A stretch of 64,000 bases of DNA. Origin: Agrobacterium sp. a22-2 (GTDB lineage Bacteria; Pseudomonadota; Alphaproteobacteria; Rhizobiales; Rhizobiaceae). Under the pieces are notes generated by a model that was not told the DNA's origin, made no database searches, and saw only the letters and a list, made by a program, of their open reading frames with translations. The translations under genes and the position numbers were made by a program. The stretch's first letter is position 1. Every line of letters begins with the position of its first letter. Location: the NCBI RefSeq assembly GCF_012276985.1, contig NZ_JAAXMM010000010.1, forward strand, positions 124,001 to 188,000, given 5' to 3'. Shown piece after piece: positions 1-8,414 of the stretch.

Positions 1-433
1 CCGCCAGACGGGTATTGTCGCTGGTCTCGATTCGCAGAGCATTGACGAAACCGTCGGCGAAATTGTCGGTGACATCGAGCGAATCGGCATAGAGGCGATT
101 GCCGCCCGGCTCGACCAGTTCGATATTGCCATAGGCCATCATCCGGCCGGTCTGCTGGTTATATTCGACGCGCTGGGCCACCATCTGGTAGCCGGCATAG
201 TTGATCTGTACGCCGCCGACGGCTGTGACCTTCTCGGCGTCCTTGTCGTATGTCAGCTCGTTTGCCGCCAGCAGAAGCTTGGAATCGGCGGGAATATTGG
301 GCTCAAGCGAACGCACGGCCTCGGCCCCTTGTGCGCGGATGTCCGCAGCAGAAGCGAGGTATGCGCACAATGAGGCGCCAGTCAGCAGGGCCGTGACAAG
401 CCTTCTGATATTCTTGCGGTCACTTGCCGCCAC
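1..433 (-). CDS. lptD: LPS-assembly protein LptD, N-terminal part (cut by window edge)
   Basis: This is the amino end of the outer membrane LPS translocon protein. About 144 residues are visible and the gene runs off the left edge. The start is GTG at 433: a perfect AGGAGG lies 7 bases upstream, while the ATG at 440 is out of frame and hits a stop. A basic stretch (DRKNIRR) and a hydrophobic segment form a signal peptide to about residue 36. After it comes an OstA/LptA-like periplasmic domain (LLAANELTYDKDAEKV, then VEYNQQTGRMMAYG). The GTG shares one base with the lptG stop (TAGTG), so translation is probably coupled. LptD and LptE insert LPS into the outer leaflet, and LptF/LptG upstream drive the transport. 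The beta-barrel domain is not visible, so identity rests on the N-domain and gene order. Confidence 0.9.
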   Translation of the reverse strand, partial: MAASDRKNIRRLVTALLTGASLCAYLASAADIRAQGAEAVRSLEPNIPADSKLLLAANELTYDKDAEKVTAVGGVQINYAGYQMVAQRVEYNQQTGRMMAYGNIELVEPGGNRLYADSLDVTDNFADGFVNALRIETSDNTRLA

Positions 434-1518
434 TAACCATCCTCCTGGTGAAGCAAAATCGTTGCGCCTAGGGCCGTCGCAACGACGACCGGAACCCAAG
501 CTGCAACGAACGGAGGTACTACACCGCTGCTACCGAATGCCTTCACGAGCACTGTTACGACATAAAGCACGAAGCCCGAAATGATTCCACCCAGAATCAC
601 CGACCGCGACTGGTTGAACCGGCTAAATTTTAGGGACACGGTTGCTGCAATCAGGGTCATCGCAACCAGAAGAAAGGGGAGCGAGAGCATGGAATGGAAT
701 TGGGTCTCGAGCGCCTTGGTGGAGACGCCGAATGATTTTGCGACGGAAATTTTCTTAGAAAGCTCATAAAATGCAACGGTTTCCGGCTGAGCAAGACGCT
801 CTTGAATGAATTCCTGTTTCAGGTTGGTACGGACTTCCGCTGTGGCGAGCCTTACGGCGATTTCGCCGGGCCGGGTTTCCGTCACATCGTTAAGCAGCCA
901 GTAACCATCTTTCAACTTTGCCGATTCGGCATCCTGCCGCAAGATGATGCGTCCGCCGCTGTCGAAGTGAACGAGAACGGCATCGACGAGCAGCGTTCCG
1001 TTCTCGAGCACGGTATTGGCGCCGATGATGGTATCGTCATTGCCGCTGATCTGGCGCAGCCATGGAATATTGGCCGATCCGCTCGACGTGCTGCTGGCAT
1101 CGCGCCAGGAGGATTCGATCTTCAGCGCCTGGCTCTGCCCCCAGGCGGCAAGCGGATTGATCACCAGCATGGTCAGCAGGCCGACCATGAAGGCGCCGGC
1201 GATGAAAGGTGTCATGAACTGCCAGACGGAAATGCCGGCAGCCCGCGCCACCACCAGTTCCGATTTCCGGTTGAGGGCGATCAGCGTCGTCATGCCGGCA
1301 AACAGCGTGATGAAGGGCACGGTCTGCTGCAGCAGGAGCGGCAGGCGCATCGCCGTGATATACAGCACGCCCGACAGCGAATAGCCGGTGAGGCCGGCCA
1401 GACGGCCGGTGATTTCGCTGAAATCGATCAGGTAGATGATCGAGGTTACGCCGATGAAGAACCAGAAGATGGTCATCGCATAGCGTTTGAGAAAATAGCG
1501 ACCGAGGGTGGTAAACAT
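433..1518 (-). CDS. lptG: LPS export ABC transporter permease LptG
   Basis: 361 aa, YjgP/YjgQ family. LptG pairs with LptF and the ATPase LptB (not in this window) to extract LPS from the inner membrane and feed the Lpt bridge. Three N-terminal membrane segments (about 13-35, 58-85 and 102-122) include the family-typical LPLLLQQTVPFITLFAGMTT. A periplasmic beta-jellyroll region (about 125-270) follows, then three C-terminal membrane segments. The ATG at 1518 overlaps the lptF stop by one base (TGATG), and the stop overlaps the lptD start. It is the second gene from the right in a tight lptF-lptG-lptD unit. The order LptF then LptG follows the usual rhizobial arrangement, and the shorter downstream permease is normally LptG. 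Confidence 0.93.
   Translation of the reverse strand: MFTTLGRYFLKRYAMTIFWFFIGVTSIIYLIDFSEITGRLAGLTGYSLSGVLYITAMRLPLLLQQTVPFITLFAGMTTLIALNRKSELVVARAAGISVWQFMTPFIAGAFMVGLLTMLVINPLAAWGQSQALKIESSWRDASSTSSGSANIPWLRQISGNDDTIIGANTVLENGTLLVDAVLVHFDSGGRIILRQDAESAKLKDGYWLLNDVTETRPGEIAVRLATAEVRTNLKQEFIQERLAQPETVAFYELSKKISVAKSFGVSTKALETQFHSMLSLPFLLVAMTLIAATVSLKFSRFNQSRSVILGGIISGFVLYVVTVLVKAFGSSGVVPPFVAAWVPVVVATALGATILLHQEDG
441..446 (-). promoter_or_regulatory. Ribosome binding site that decides the lptD start
   Basis: On the minus strand a perfect AGGAGG (446 down to 441) sits inside the 3' end of lptG, 7 bases before the GTG at 433. The overlapping ATG at 440 would have no spacing from it and is out of frame. 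Confidence 0.75.
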
Positions 1519-2696
1519 CAGGAACCGCCTCCGTTCGGCTGGCGGTCGCTGCCCGGCAGGCGTTTCTCGATCGCCGTCTGCGCCCGGCTGATCAGGTTGC
1601 GCAACGGGCGGGGCAGATGGGTCTTCTTGTTGCTCAGCAGCGCCAGCGCCGCAAGCGCACCGCTCAGCATGGGCGTCGCATAGATCGCCGGCACGAAGGC
1701 GGCGTTGTTCTCGGCCTGGTTGGCGCTGTAGAAGGACAGCCAGCGCAACAGAAGCGCCAACGTCAAGGCAGCGACCATCGGATGCAGGCGGGCTTCGCGA
1801 TGCGAGCGGGCGTCTCCTGCAACCACCAGGGAGATCAGGGCCAGCGACAGCGGGAAGCTCCAGTCGGCCAGGCGTCGGTGCAGTTCGGAACGGTATTCGC
1901 CGGGATGGGCCTTGACGTCGGGGTCGGTCGGGTCCGGATTGAGCAGGAACGGCAGGCCGCGGTCGGAGGCGCGCAGCCGCGCCTGGCCACGCGTCTGCGT
2001 CAGGTCCGAAAGATCGAAGGAATAGGAATCGAAGCGGACTACCGAGACATTGCCGTCGGGCGCCTTGCGGTGCACCTCGCCGTCGCGCATGATCAGCGCG
2101 GTGCCGGTCTCATCAACCGCACCTTCGCGCGCATAATAGATGAGTTCGAAGGCCGGATCGCGCGAATCCGCGACGAACAGCCCCTTCAGCACCCGGCCCG
2201 ACTGGCGTTCCGAAATCTGCACGTAGAGACCTTCCTCGACCCGCCGGAAGCTCTTCTCCTCGATGACGGAGGACAACAGGTCGGCATAGGCCGCCGCGAT
2301 CATGTGGCGGGCAGCAACGCGGACCTGCGGCTCGATCAGATTGGCGATCAGGAAGGACAGCAGGCTCAGGCCCACGGCAAAGGCGATGATCGGCCGGGTG
2401 ATGATCGAGCGGGAGGCGCCTGCCGCATCGATGACGGCCAGTTCGGAATCGTTGTTCATCGCCGTCAGGGTCTGGGTGATGCCGATGACCAGGGCGAAGG
2501 GCATGACGATCGGGATGATCGTCGGCAGAATCAGCGTGGCAAGCGTTGCAAACGAGCCGATCGACTGGCCGCTGTCGGTGACCAGGTTGATGCGCGCCAG
2601 CACCTGCGTCGTCCATATGATGGCCAGCACCGGCAACAGGGCGGTGAGGAACATCTGCGCGACGCGCCGCAATATGTAAAGTTCAAGAAGCTTCAT
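1518..2696 (-). CDS. lptF: LPS export ABC transporter permease LptF
   Basis: 392 aa, YjgP/YjgQ family permease and partner of LptG. It begins with KLLELYILRRVAQMF followed by a membrane segment (about 10-30). Two more segments lie near 50-75 and 97-120, with a large periplasmic domain in the middle (about 130-270) and three membrane segments in the C-terminal third. The tail is polar (KRLPGSDRQPNGGGS). It is the first Lpt gene on the minus strand, 103 bases downstream of a PAP2 phosphatase gene. That gap could hold an lpt promoter, though I do not see a convincing one. Confidence 0.93.
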   Translation of the reverse strand: MKLLELYILRRVAQMFLTALLPVLAIIWTTQVLARINLVTDSGQSIGSFATLATLILPTIIPIVMPFALVIGITQTLTAMNNDSELAVIDAAGASRSIITRPIIAFAVGLSLLSFLIANLIEPQVRVAARHMIAAAYADLLSSVIEEKSFRRVEEGLYVQISERQSGRVLKGLFVADSRDPAFELIYYAREGAVDETGTALIMRDGEVHRKAPDGNVSVVRFDSYSFDLSDLTQTRGQARLRASDRGLPFLLNPDPTDPDVKAHPGEYRSELHRRLADWSFPLSLALISLVVAGDARSHREARLHPMVAALTLALLLRWLSFYSANQAENNAAFVPAIYATPMLSGALAALALLSNKKTHLPRPLRNLISRAQTAIEKRLPGSDRQPNGGGS

Positions 2697-2799
2697 GCCG
2701 GACCCTGTGAGCGCCCCTATTTGCCTATGGCCGCGTCAAAAGACAAGCCCCGTTTCGTTTGGTTTGTGAACGGAGGCGTTTCCTTTTCGGGCTATGGCA

Positions 2800-3582
2800 T
2801 CACACTTGGGCGTTAGTGCGGGCTTTCACGAGATCAAATGTGGCAAAAGTCGACGCGAAGACAGTGACGGATAGCAGCCAGCCAAGCACGACGTCGGACA
2901 GGTAGTGCCCGCCGAAACTGACGCGCATCGCCGCCATGGTCACCGACAGGACGAGGATCGGCGGCCCGAGCACCGGTCTCAGGCGGACCGGCAGCAGAAT
3001 GACCAGGCAGGCCAGCCAGCCGGCTCCTGCCGCCTCGCCGGAGACGAAGGAGCAATTGCTGTCGCACAACCCGCCGAAGGAGCCAGCGGCGGTAAAATCG
3101 AGGTCGCCGCCAAACAGATCGGTCTCATTGGGCCGTGGCCGGCCGGAAAGGCTTTTCAGGATGAGATTGACCAGGATGTAGGGGCCGATGACGAAGGAGA
3201 GCAGGGCGAGCGAAATCGTCCGGGTCTTTGCCCGCTGATAGGTGGCGCCGTGATGCTGCAGGCAGCCGATCAGCAGCCAGAGCATGAACAGGGCGGCCAG
3301 CGACGGCAGGTAGAACAACACCTTGCGCAGTTTGACCAGGACCCGCTCAGCAGCATTCGGAAAGCTTCCGCAGGCAAGCGAGGTTGCCTGCGGCTCGAGA
3401 CAGTCGAGGGGCTGGAAAAAGAAGCGTGCCGCGGCAATGTCCACCTGTGGAAAGGCATGAAAACCTGCCAGCAGCAGAAACCACAGCGCCGCAAACCCGA
3501 GCGCCCATTGTTGCGCCGGCCTTTCGGATATAGGCAATGCCCAGGTGGCGCGGCCGTTGATGGTTGTCACGACGAGAGACAT
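2800..3582 (-). CDS. PAP2-family membrane phosphatase (possible lipid A phosphatase)
   Basis: 260 aa with about six hydrophobic segments. The three PAP2 signature blocks are visible: K143-x6-R150-P151, a second block at 177-183 reading CSFVSGE, and R220-x5-H226-x3-D230. The second block normally reads PSGH. Here the proline is Val and the histidine is Glu, which may mark a subfamily or altered catalysis. Members dephosphorylate lipid A (LpxE/LpxF), undecaprenyl diphosphate or other lipid phosphates at the periplasmic face. Its place directly upstream of lptF-lptG-lptD on the same strand fits a lipid A or LPS role, but the substrate cannot be fixed from sequence alone. It diverges from pepA. 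Confidence 0.75.
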   Translation of the reverse strand: MSLVVTTINGRATWALPISERPAQQWALGFAALWFLLLAGFHAFPQVDIAAARFFFQPLDCLEPQATSLACGSFPNAAERVLVKLRKVLFYLPSLAALFMLWLLIGCLQHHGATYQRAKTRTISLALLSFVIGPYILVNLILKSLSGRPRPNETDLFGGDLDFTAAGSFGGLCDSNCSFVSGEAAGAGWLACLVILLPVRLRPVLGPPILVLSVTMAAMRVSFGGHYLSDVVLGWLLSVTVFASTFATFDLVKARTNAQV

Positions 3583-3768
3583 GGCGGCATGCTTTCCAGG
3601 TCGGCATTGATCGGAGCGGTGTGTTGCCTAGCAGGTCAACATGAAAGCCGCACGACGGCTGTCGCCAACCAAAATCGGGGAGCCAGGGAACTGGCCCTTG
3701 CTTTCAGGCCCGAAACCGACATGATCGGCGCTCATTGTGTTTTCAGCATGTTTTGTAAGGTCCTGCCC

Positions 3769-5262
3769 ATGTCCGCCAAGATCGAAATCGGCTTCGCCAA
3801 GTCTCCCCGCCTGTCTGGCGATCTCGCCATTCTCCTGAAAGCCTCCGACGCCGAGCTGCCGGCCGGCGCCGCCGAGGCCGATCCGTCGGGTGTCTTCGGC
3901 AAGGCCGCCGATATCGCGAAATTCACCGGCAAGGCGATGGGCAAGCTCGATATCGTTGCGCCGCACGGCTCGCCGGTCGACCGAATCGTCGTCATCGGCC
4001 TGGGCAAGGCGGAGGCGGTGATCGCGCATGACTGGCTGAAGGCCGGCGGCACGGCAGCCTCCGTCCTGAAATCGGTGGACAAGGTGACGATCTTCATCGA
4101 CGCGCCCGGCGTCGAGGTCAGCCCCAAGGCCGCCGCCGACTTCGCGCTCGGCATGCTGCTGCGCAATTACAGCTTCGATACCTACAAGACCCGCAAGAAG
4201 GACGATGAGGAAAACGGCCCGGCCAAGCAGGTCAAGGTGACCATCGTCACGGCGGACGCTTCCGCCGCCAAGAAGGCCTTTGCCGATGCGCAGGCCGTGG
4301 CCGAGGGCGTGATCCTCGCACGCGATCTCGTCAACGAGCCGGCCAATATTCTCGGGCCTCTCGAATTTGCCGCCAAGGCCAAGGAGCTTGAAAAGCTCGG
4401 CGTCGAGGTGGAAATCCTCACTGAAAAGGACATGAAGAAGCTCGGCATGGGCGCACTGCTCGGCGTGGCGCAGGGCTCCGTCCGCTCGCCGCGCCTTGCC
4501 GTCATGCAGTGGAAGGGCGGTAAGGCCAAGGATAAGCCGATCGCGTTCGTCGGCAAGGGTGTCGTGTTCGACACCGGCGGCATCTCGATCAAGCCGGCCG
4601 GCGGCATGGAAGACATGAAGGGCGACATGGGCGGTGCGGCGGCCGTCACCGGGCTGATGCATGTCCTGGCCGCCCGCGAAGCCAAGGTCAATGTCGTCGG
4701 CATCATCGGTCTGGTCGAAAACATGCCGGACGGCAATGCACAGCGTCCGGGCGACATCGTCACCTCCATGTCCGGCCAGACCATCGAGGTCATCAATACC
4801 GATGCCGAGGGCCGTCTCGTACTGGCCGATGCGCTGTGGTACTGCAACGACCGCTTCAAGCCGGAGTTCATGATCAACCTGGCGACCCTGACCGGCGCCG
4901 TCCTGGTGGCGCTCGGCACCCAGCATGCCGGATTGTTTTCCAACAACGATACGCTCGCCGACAATCTCCTGAAGGCAGGTCTCGCCTCCAACGAGCGCCT
5001 GTGGCGCCTGCCGCTTGGCAAGGACTACGACAAGCTGATCGACAGCAAGTTTGCCGACATGAAGAACTCAAGCGGCCGCCATGCCGGCTCGATCACCGCC
5101 GCTCAGTTCCTCAAGCGCTTCGTCGGCGAGACGCCGTGGGCCCATCTCGATATCGCCGGCACGGCCATGTCTTCGCCCTCCGACGAGATCAACCAGTCCT
5201 GGGGATCGGGCTTCGGCGTGCGCCTGCTCGACGAACTGGTGCGCGCCCACTACGAGGCGTGA
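3769..5262 (+). CDS. pepA: Leucyl aminopeptidase PepA (M17)
   Basis: 497 aa, a cytosolic dizinc/dimanganese aminopeptidase that removes N-terminal residues from peptides; in some bacteria it also binds DNA. The family signature NTDAEGRL is at residues 343-350. The metal-binding region [15 protein letters not shown] and the sequence [12 protein letters not shown] further on are intact. The reading frame stays open far upstream, but the true start is the ATG at 3769 ([12 protein letters not shown]), which gives the usual family length. It is followed after 20 bases by holC, a common alphaproteobacterial pair. The N-terminal macrodomain-like region covers about residues 1-165 and the catalytic domain 180-497. 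Confidence 0.96.
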   Translation: MSAKIEIGFAKSPRLSGDLAILLKASDAELPAGAAEADPSGVFGKAADIAKFTGKAMGKLDIVAPHGSPVDRIVVIGLGKAEAVIAHDWLKAGGTAASVLKSVDKVTIFIDAPGVEVSPKAAADFALGMLLRNYSFDTYKTRKKDDEENGPAKQVKVTIVTADASAAKKAFADAQAVAEGVILARDLVNEPANILGPLEFAAKAKELEKLGVEVEILTEKDMKKLGMGALLGVAQGSVRSPRLAVMQWKGGKAKDKPIAFVGKGVVFDTGGISIKPAGGMEDMKGDMGGAAAVTGLMHVLAAREAKVNVVGIIGLVENMPDGNAQRPGDIVTSMSGQTIEVINTDAEGRLVLADALWYCNDRFKPEFMINLATLTGAVLVALGTQHAGLFSNNDTLADNLLKAGLASNERLWRLPLGKDYDKLIDSKFADMKNSSGRHAGSITAAQFLKRFVGETPWAHLDIAGTAMSSPSDEINQSWGSGFGVRLLDELVRAHYEA

Positions 5263-5282
5263 GCATTCGCGGAGCCACCCTT

Positions 5283-5732
5283 GTGACCGACGTCCTTTTC
5301 TACCACCTGACCGAAACCAGGATCGAGGACGCGCTGCCGCCGCTTTTGGAAAAAAGCGTCGAGCGCGGCTGGCGGGTGGCGGTGGAAATGCGCGACGCGG
5401 AACGCCGCGACCGGCTGGACCAGCATCTGTGGACCTATCGCGACGAGAGCTTCCTGCCGCATGGCACGGATGTTTCGGAAACGGCCGGCGAACAGCCGGT
5501 CCTTCTGACGCTGTCGGCCGACAATCTCAACCAGGCCACGGTGCGTTTCTTCATCGATGGTGCCGTGCCGGGCGAGGGGTTGCCCTATGACCGCGTGGTC
5601 TTCGTCTTCGACGGCCATGACCAGGAACAGCTGGAAGGGGCGCGGGGCCAGTGGAAGGCCCTGAAGGCGCAGGGCCATACGCTCACCTACTGGCAGCAGA
5701 ACAATGAGGGACGCTGGGAAAAGAAGGCGTGA
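5283..5732 (+). CDS. holC: DNA polymerase III chi subunit HolC
   Basis: 149 aa. Chi links the clamp loader to single-strand binding protein through the SSB C-terminal tail. The start is GTG (VTDVLFYHLTETRIEDALPPLLEKSV), which matches the family N-terminus. Characteristic stretches include RGWRVAVEMRDAERRDRLDQ, LWTYRDESFLPHG, and YDRVVFVFDGHDQEQLEGAR near the end. It lies just downstream of pepA on the same strand and is probably cotranscribed with it. The frame is open well upstream inside pepA, but that part is shadow sequence. Confidence 0.9.
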   Translation: MTDVLFYHLTETRIEDALPPLLEKSVERGWRVAVEMRDAERRDRLDQHLWTYRDESFLPHGTDVSETAGEQPVLLTLSADNLNQATVRFFIDGAVPGEGLPYDRVVFVFDGHDQEQLEGARGQWKALKAQGHTLTYWQQNNEGRWEKKA

Positions 5733-5816
5733 GTTTTCTGGGCAGGATGTCACGTCCGGCCCATGTCTCTTCGAAAAGCCCAGCGCCGCAACCGCTATCT
5801 CTGCCGGCAGGACTTT

Positions 5817-6419
5817 CTACTCTTGCGACACGGTGTTGCCGACGCGCGGTCTTGAAATCGCGCTGCTGGTCAGATGGTAGCTGTCCAGCCCGGTGATCTC
5901 GGACAGCAGCGCCGTGAAGATCGTGGTGATATCGTGCTCGACGGTCGTGACGACCAGTTGCACGCCGCTTTCGGCGATGTTTGCCGGAATATCGACGGGC
6001 GAATTGGCACCCTTGGCCAATGCTGCTGTCTGATAGCCGTAGGACCAGGCGACGGTGGCCGTGCCGGTCGAACTGACATTGAGCACCGACACAGTGACCT
6101 TGAGCGCTGCGGTATCGAAGGGTTCCAGAATGCTGACCGCGCCCTCCACCAGGGTTTCCACCCCGGACGTGCTCCAGCTCGATTCCTGGGTCATGATGTC
6201 GCTTGTGGTGGCGGAGATCTGATCGAGGCGGCGGCTGACCATCAATCCCTCGCCGAGATCCAGCGTGGCGGCAAACAACACGATGATCAGCGGCAGGATG
6301 AGCGCGAACTCAATGCCTGAAATGCCGCGGCGGTCGGCCGCCAGACGGGTGAGCAGCCGCGTGCCGCCATTGCAGTCCTTCGGGCCGGATCGACGGTCGG
6401 GAAGAGCGGGGCGGGGCAT
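5817..6419 (-). CDS. TadE/TadG-like pilus assembly protein
   Basis: 200 aa. A basic N-terminus precedes one hydrophobic segment (about residues 34-56: GISGIEFALILPLIIVLFAA), the pilin-like TadE motif with its Glu. The rest is predicted periplasmic and rich in Ser and Thr. TadE-type pseudopilins are processed by the prepilin peptidase TadV and help assemble Flp pili. Its start codon overlaps the stop of the next TadE-like gene by one base (TGATG), and a vWA TadG-like gene follows in the same operon. No tad ATPase, secretin or platform gene lies nearby. Confidence 0.75.
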   Translation of the reverse strand: MPRPALPDRRSGPKDCNGGTRLLTRLAADRRGISGIEFALILPLIIVLFAATLDLGEGLMVSRRLDQISATTSDIMTQESSWSTSGVETLVEGAVSILEPFDTAALKVTVSVLNVSSTGTATVAWSYGYQTAALAKGANSPVDIPANIAESGVQLVVTTVEHDITTIFTALLSEITGLDSYHLTSSAISRPRVGNTVSQE

Positions 6420-6928
6420 CAGAAGGGCTCGTTTCTAAACAGGGACGCGGCGGCCAGGACATAGGTTCCGTCGTCCAGGGTATGGGCGTCCACACCGGCA
6501 AAGCCGAGCACGCTGTACCACGGCAGGAAGGCCTGGATCAGCATATAGTCGCTGGAGGCGCCGGCCGAGAAGCTTTCCGTGACCGAAAGAACCCCGCCGC
6601 TGACGCCCGAGACATAGGTCGCCGACGAGAAATCGGTCATGACGACGGTCCTGACCAGCAGATTTTCCGTGCATTCGAAGGAGAGGACCATGTTGGCGCA
6701 CATCTCTGTCTTGAAGTCGTCGAGATCCCAGCCTTCCGATGCGGCAATCCCGGTTCTGACCTCGCGGGCGGTGCGCTGCAGCGCTGCGTCCAGCGTGCTG
6801 TCGACGAAAAACATCAATGCCACTTCGAGGATGGCGAAGAGAAGGACAAAGAACGGCATGGCCAACAGCGCAAATTCGATGGCCGTCGCCCCATTTTCGT
6901 CCCGGACCAAAGACCGGTGCAGACGCAT
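6419..6928 (-). CDS. TadE-like pseudopilin
   Basis: 169 aa. The N-terminus has the TadE arrangement: a short charged leader (RSLVRDENG), then ATAIEFALLAMPFFVLLFAI, with the conserved Glu followed by a hydrophobic segment and TLDAALQRTAREVRTG. The remainder is periplasmic with two cysteines (CANMVLSFEC). It lies 10 bases after the TadG-like gene and overlaps the following TadE-like gene by one base, so the three are almost certainly one operon. A minor-pilin or surface-assembly role is inferred from family alone. Confidence 0.8.
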   Translation of the reverse strand: MRLHRSLVRDENGATAIEFALLAMPFFVLLFAILEVALMFFVDSTLDAALQRTAREVRTGIAASEGWDLDDFKTEMCANMVLSFECTENLLVRTVVMTDFSSATYVSGVSGGVLSVTESFSAGASSDYMLIQAFLPWYSVLGFAGVDAHTLDDGTYVLAAASLFRNEPF

Positions 6929-6938
6929 GGGCGGGCTC

Positions 6939-8288
6939 CTAGTTCGTCAGCCGGACTTTGTTGAGATACTGATGAAACAGCGTCGAAAGGCCCGCCTCGA
7001 TCTCATCGGAAGAATTGGCCTGAATGAACAGGTCGCTGCTGGACGCGCAGTCCGACAGGGCGACCGGAATATACGCCAGGCGGGTCTTGCTGCCGTAACC
7101 CGATTTGATCGTGCCGCCCCAGACCGACGCATAGACGCTCGAGGACATCGTCGAGCCGACGGTCGCCTCATAACCCCAATCCCAGGTCATCGGCAGGTAT
7201 TCGGTATAGAGCACACCGAAGCTGGCATTGAGATCCTTGATATCCTTACACCAATTGGGGTTGAGCGGCGTATCTGCCTTCTGCAGGCTGCCGGACGAGG
7301 TCGGAAAACGAATGCCGGAGCTGGTTTGCAGGACCCAGTTGCGCTCCGACTGCACGCCATCTGTCAGCATCAGGACCAGCTTCATTGGAGAACCCGAAGA
7401 CGATCCGTCGCCCGCGGTCCCGACAAGCTTCTTCAGAGCCGTCATCGAATAGTCGAAATAGGTTGCAGGCTCCGATGTGGCGCTGGTCAGTCCGCTGGTG
7501 TCGTCGCTCAGCTTCTTGCGGGCGTCGCTGGTGGAAAAGGTCGGTGCGAGTACCTGCGTTGCCGTCTGCCCCACGGTGTAAAGGCCGACCTTGATGCGCT
7601 GGTGAGTCGTGTCATAGGTGTCGATCATGTCGAGTACTTCTTCGACGGCCGCGAGCGAGACGTCGGTGCGAAGCTGCACGCCCATGGCTTTCGCGAGCCC
7701 GTAGACCGTTGTGTATTTCTTCTTCTTGTAAGTGTATGTGGCGCCCTCGCTTGTATGGCAGGCGAAGGCGCATCCGGCGGCCGACGCCAGCATTGTCGTC
7801 TGGCCCGCAGTGGTGGCGGCCAGCAGCATGGAGGCCGATTTATCCAGCACGATGTAGACGTTCAGGTAGCTCTCGCCGGGGCCGGCCACCGAGGTGGACA
7901 CGCCGACGTCGATGCTGTCGATATTGGCCACCTTCAGCAGCGTCGTCGGCACCGTGAGGGTGGCCGTCGCGGTAATCTCCTGATTGCTCGTATCGATATC
8001 GATGTCGCCGAGCGCATAACCGGCCTCTGACTCATCCGTCTGGGCCGCAAACCAGTTGTTGATCTGCTCCTCGATGGCGTCGTCATCGAGTGTGCCGACG
8101 CTCTTCACGGCAGCCAGCAGCGCGGTATCCAGGTTGGACTGCATCTTGGTTCGGATATTGTAGGCCCGCACATAGTCCAGGCTCATGCCGACGGCCGTAA
8201 TCAGCGGCACCAGCAAAAGAGCGAAGGAGAGGGCAATGTTGCCGCCGCGGTGGGCAAGCAGTTTCCGAATTTTCTGGTTCATGCGCAA
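6939..8288 (-). CDS. TadG-like protein with von Willebrand A domain
   Basis: 449 aa, or 447 if translation starts at the second Met. The N-terminus reads KLLAHRGGNIALSFALLLVPL, the Tad/Flp pseudopilin anchor (DUF2134-like). A vWA domain begins near residue 150 with YIVLDKSASM, which keeps the DxSxS metal-ion (MIDAS) motif. Downstream KLVLMLTDGVQSE provides the later vWA strand. TadG-like proteins tether to the membrane and act in pilus assembly or adhesion. It is the first gene of a three-gene minus-strand operon with the two TadE-like genes. The vWA cysteines (GCAFACHTSEG) may form a disulphide. Confidence 0.82.
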   Translation of the reverse strand: MRMNQKIRKLLAHRGGNIALSFALLLVPLITAVGMSLDYVRAYNIRTKMQSNLDTALLAAVKSVGTLDDDAIEEQINNWFAAQTDESEAGYALGDIDIDTSNQEITATATLTVPTTLLKVANIDSIDVGVSTSVAGPGESYLNVYIVLDKSASMLLAATTAGQTTMLASAAGCAFACHTSEGATYTYKKKKYTTVYGLAKAMGVQLRTDVSLAAVEEVLDMIDTYDTTHQRIKVGLYTVGQTATQVLAPTFSTSDARKKLSDDTSGLTSATSEPATYFDYSMTALKKLVGTAGDGSSSGSPMKLVLMLTDGVQSERNWVLQTSSGIRFPTSSGSLQKADTPLNPNWCKDIKDLNASFGVLYTEYLPMTWDWGYEATVGSTMSSSVYASVWGGTIKSGYGSKTRLAYIPVALSDCASSSDLFIQANSSDEIEAGLSTLFHQYLNKVRLTN

Positions 8289-8414
8289 TACCGTTAAAGA
8301 GACGCGCCAGGCGTGGGACAGTAATCGTGTCCTTATCTTTAGTATGTCGGCGTTACACTTCCGTTAACTGGTGTGGCGCGAATCGGAACTTTGTGGCAGT
8401 TGGCGAGCGTCCGC

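Noticed and set aside
3628..4926. 432-residue open frame antisense to pepA
   Set aside because: Shadow of pepA; His/Asp/Gly-rich low-complexity translation typical of antisense GC-rich frames.
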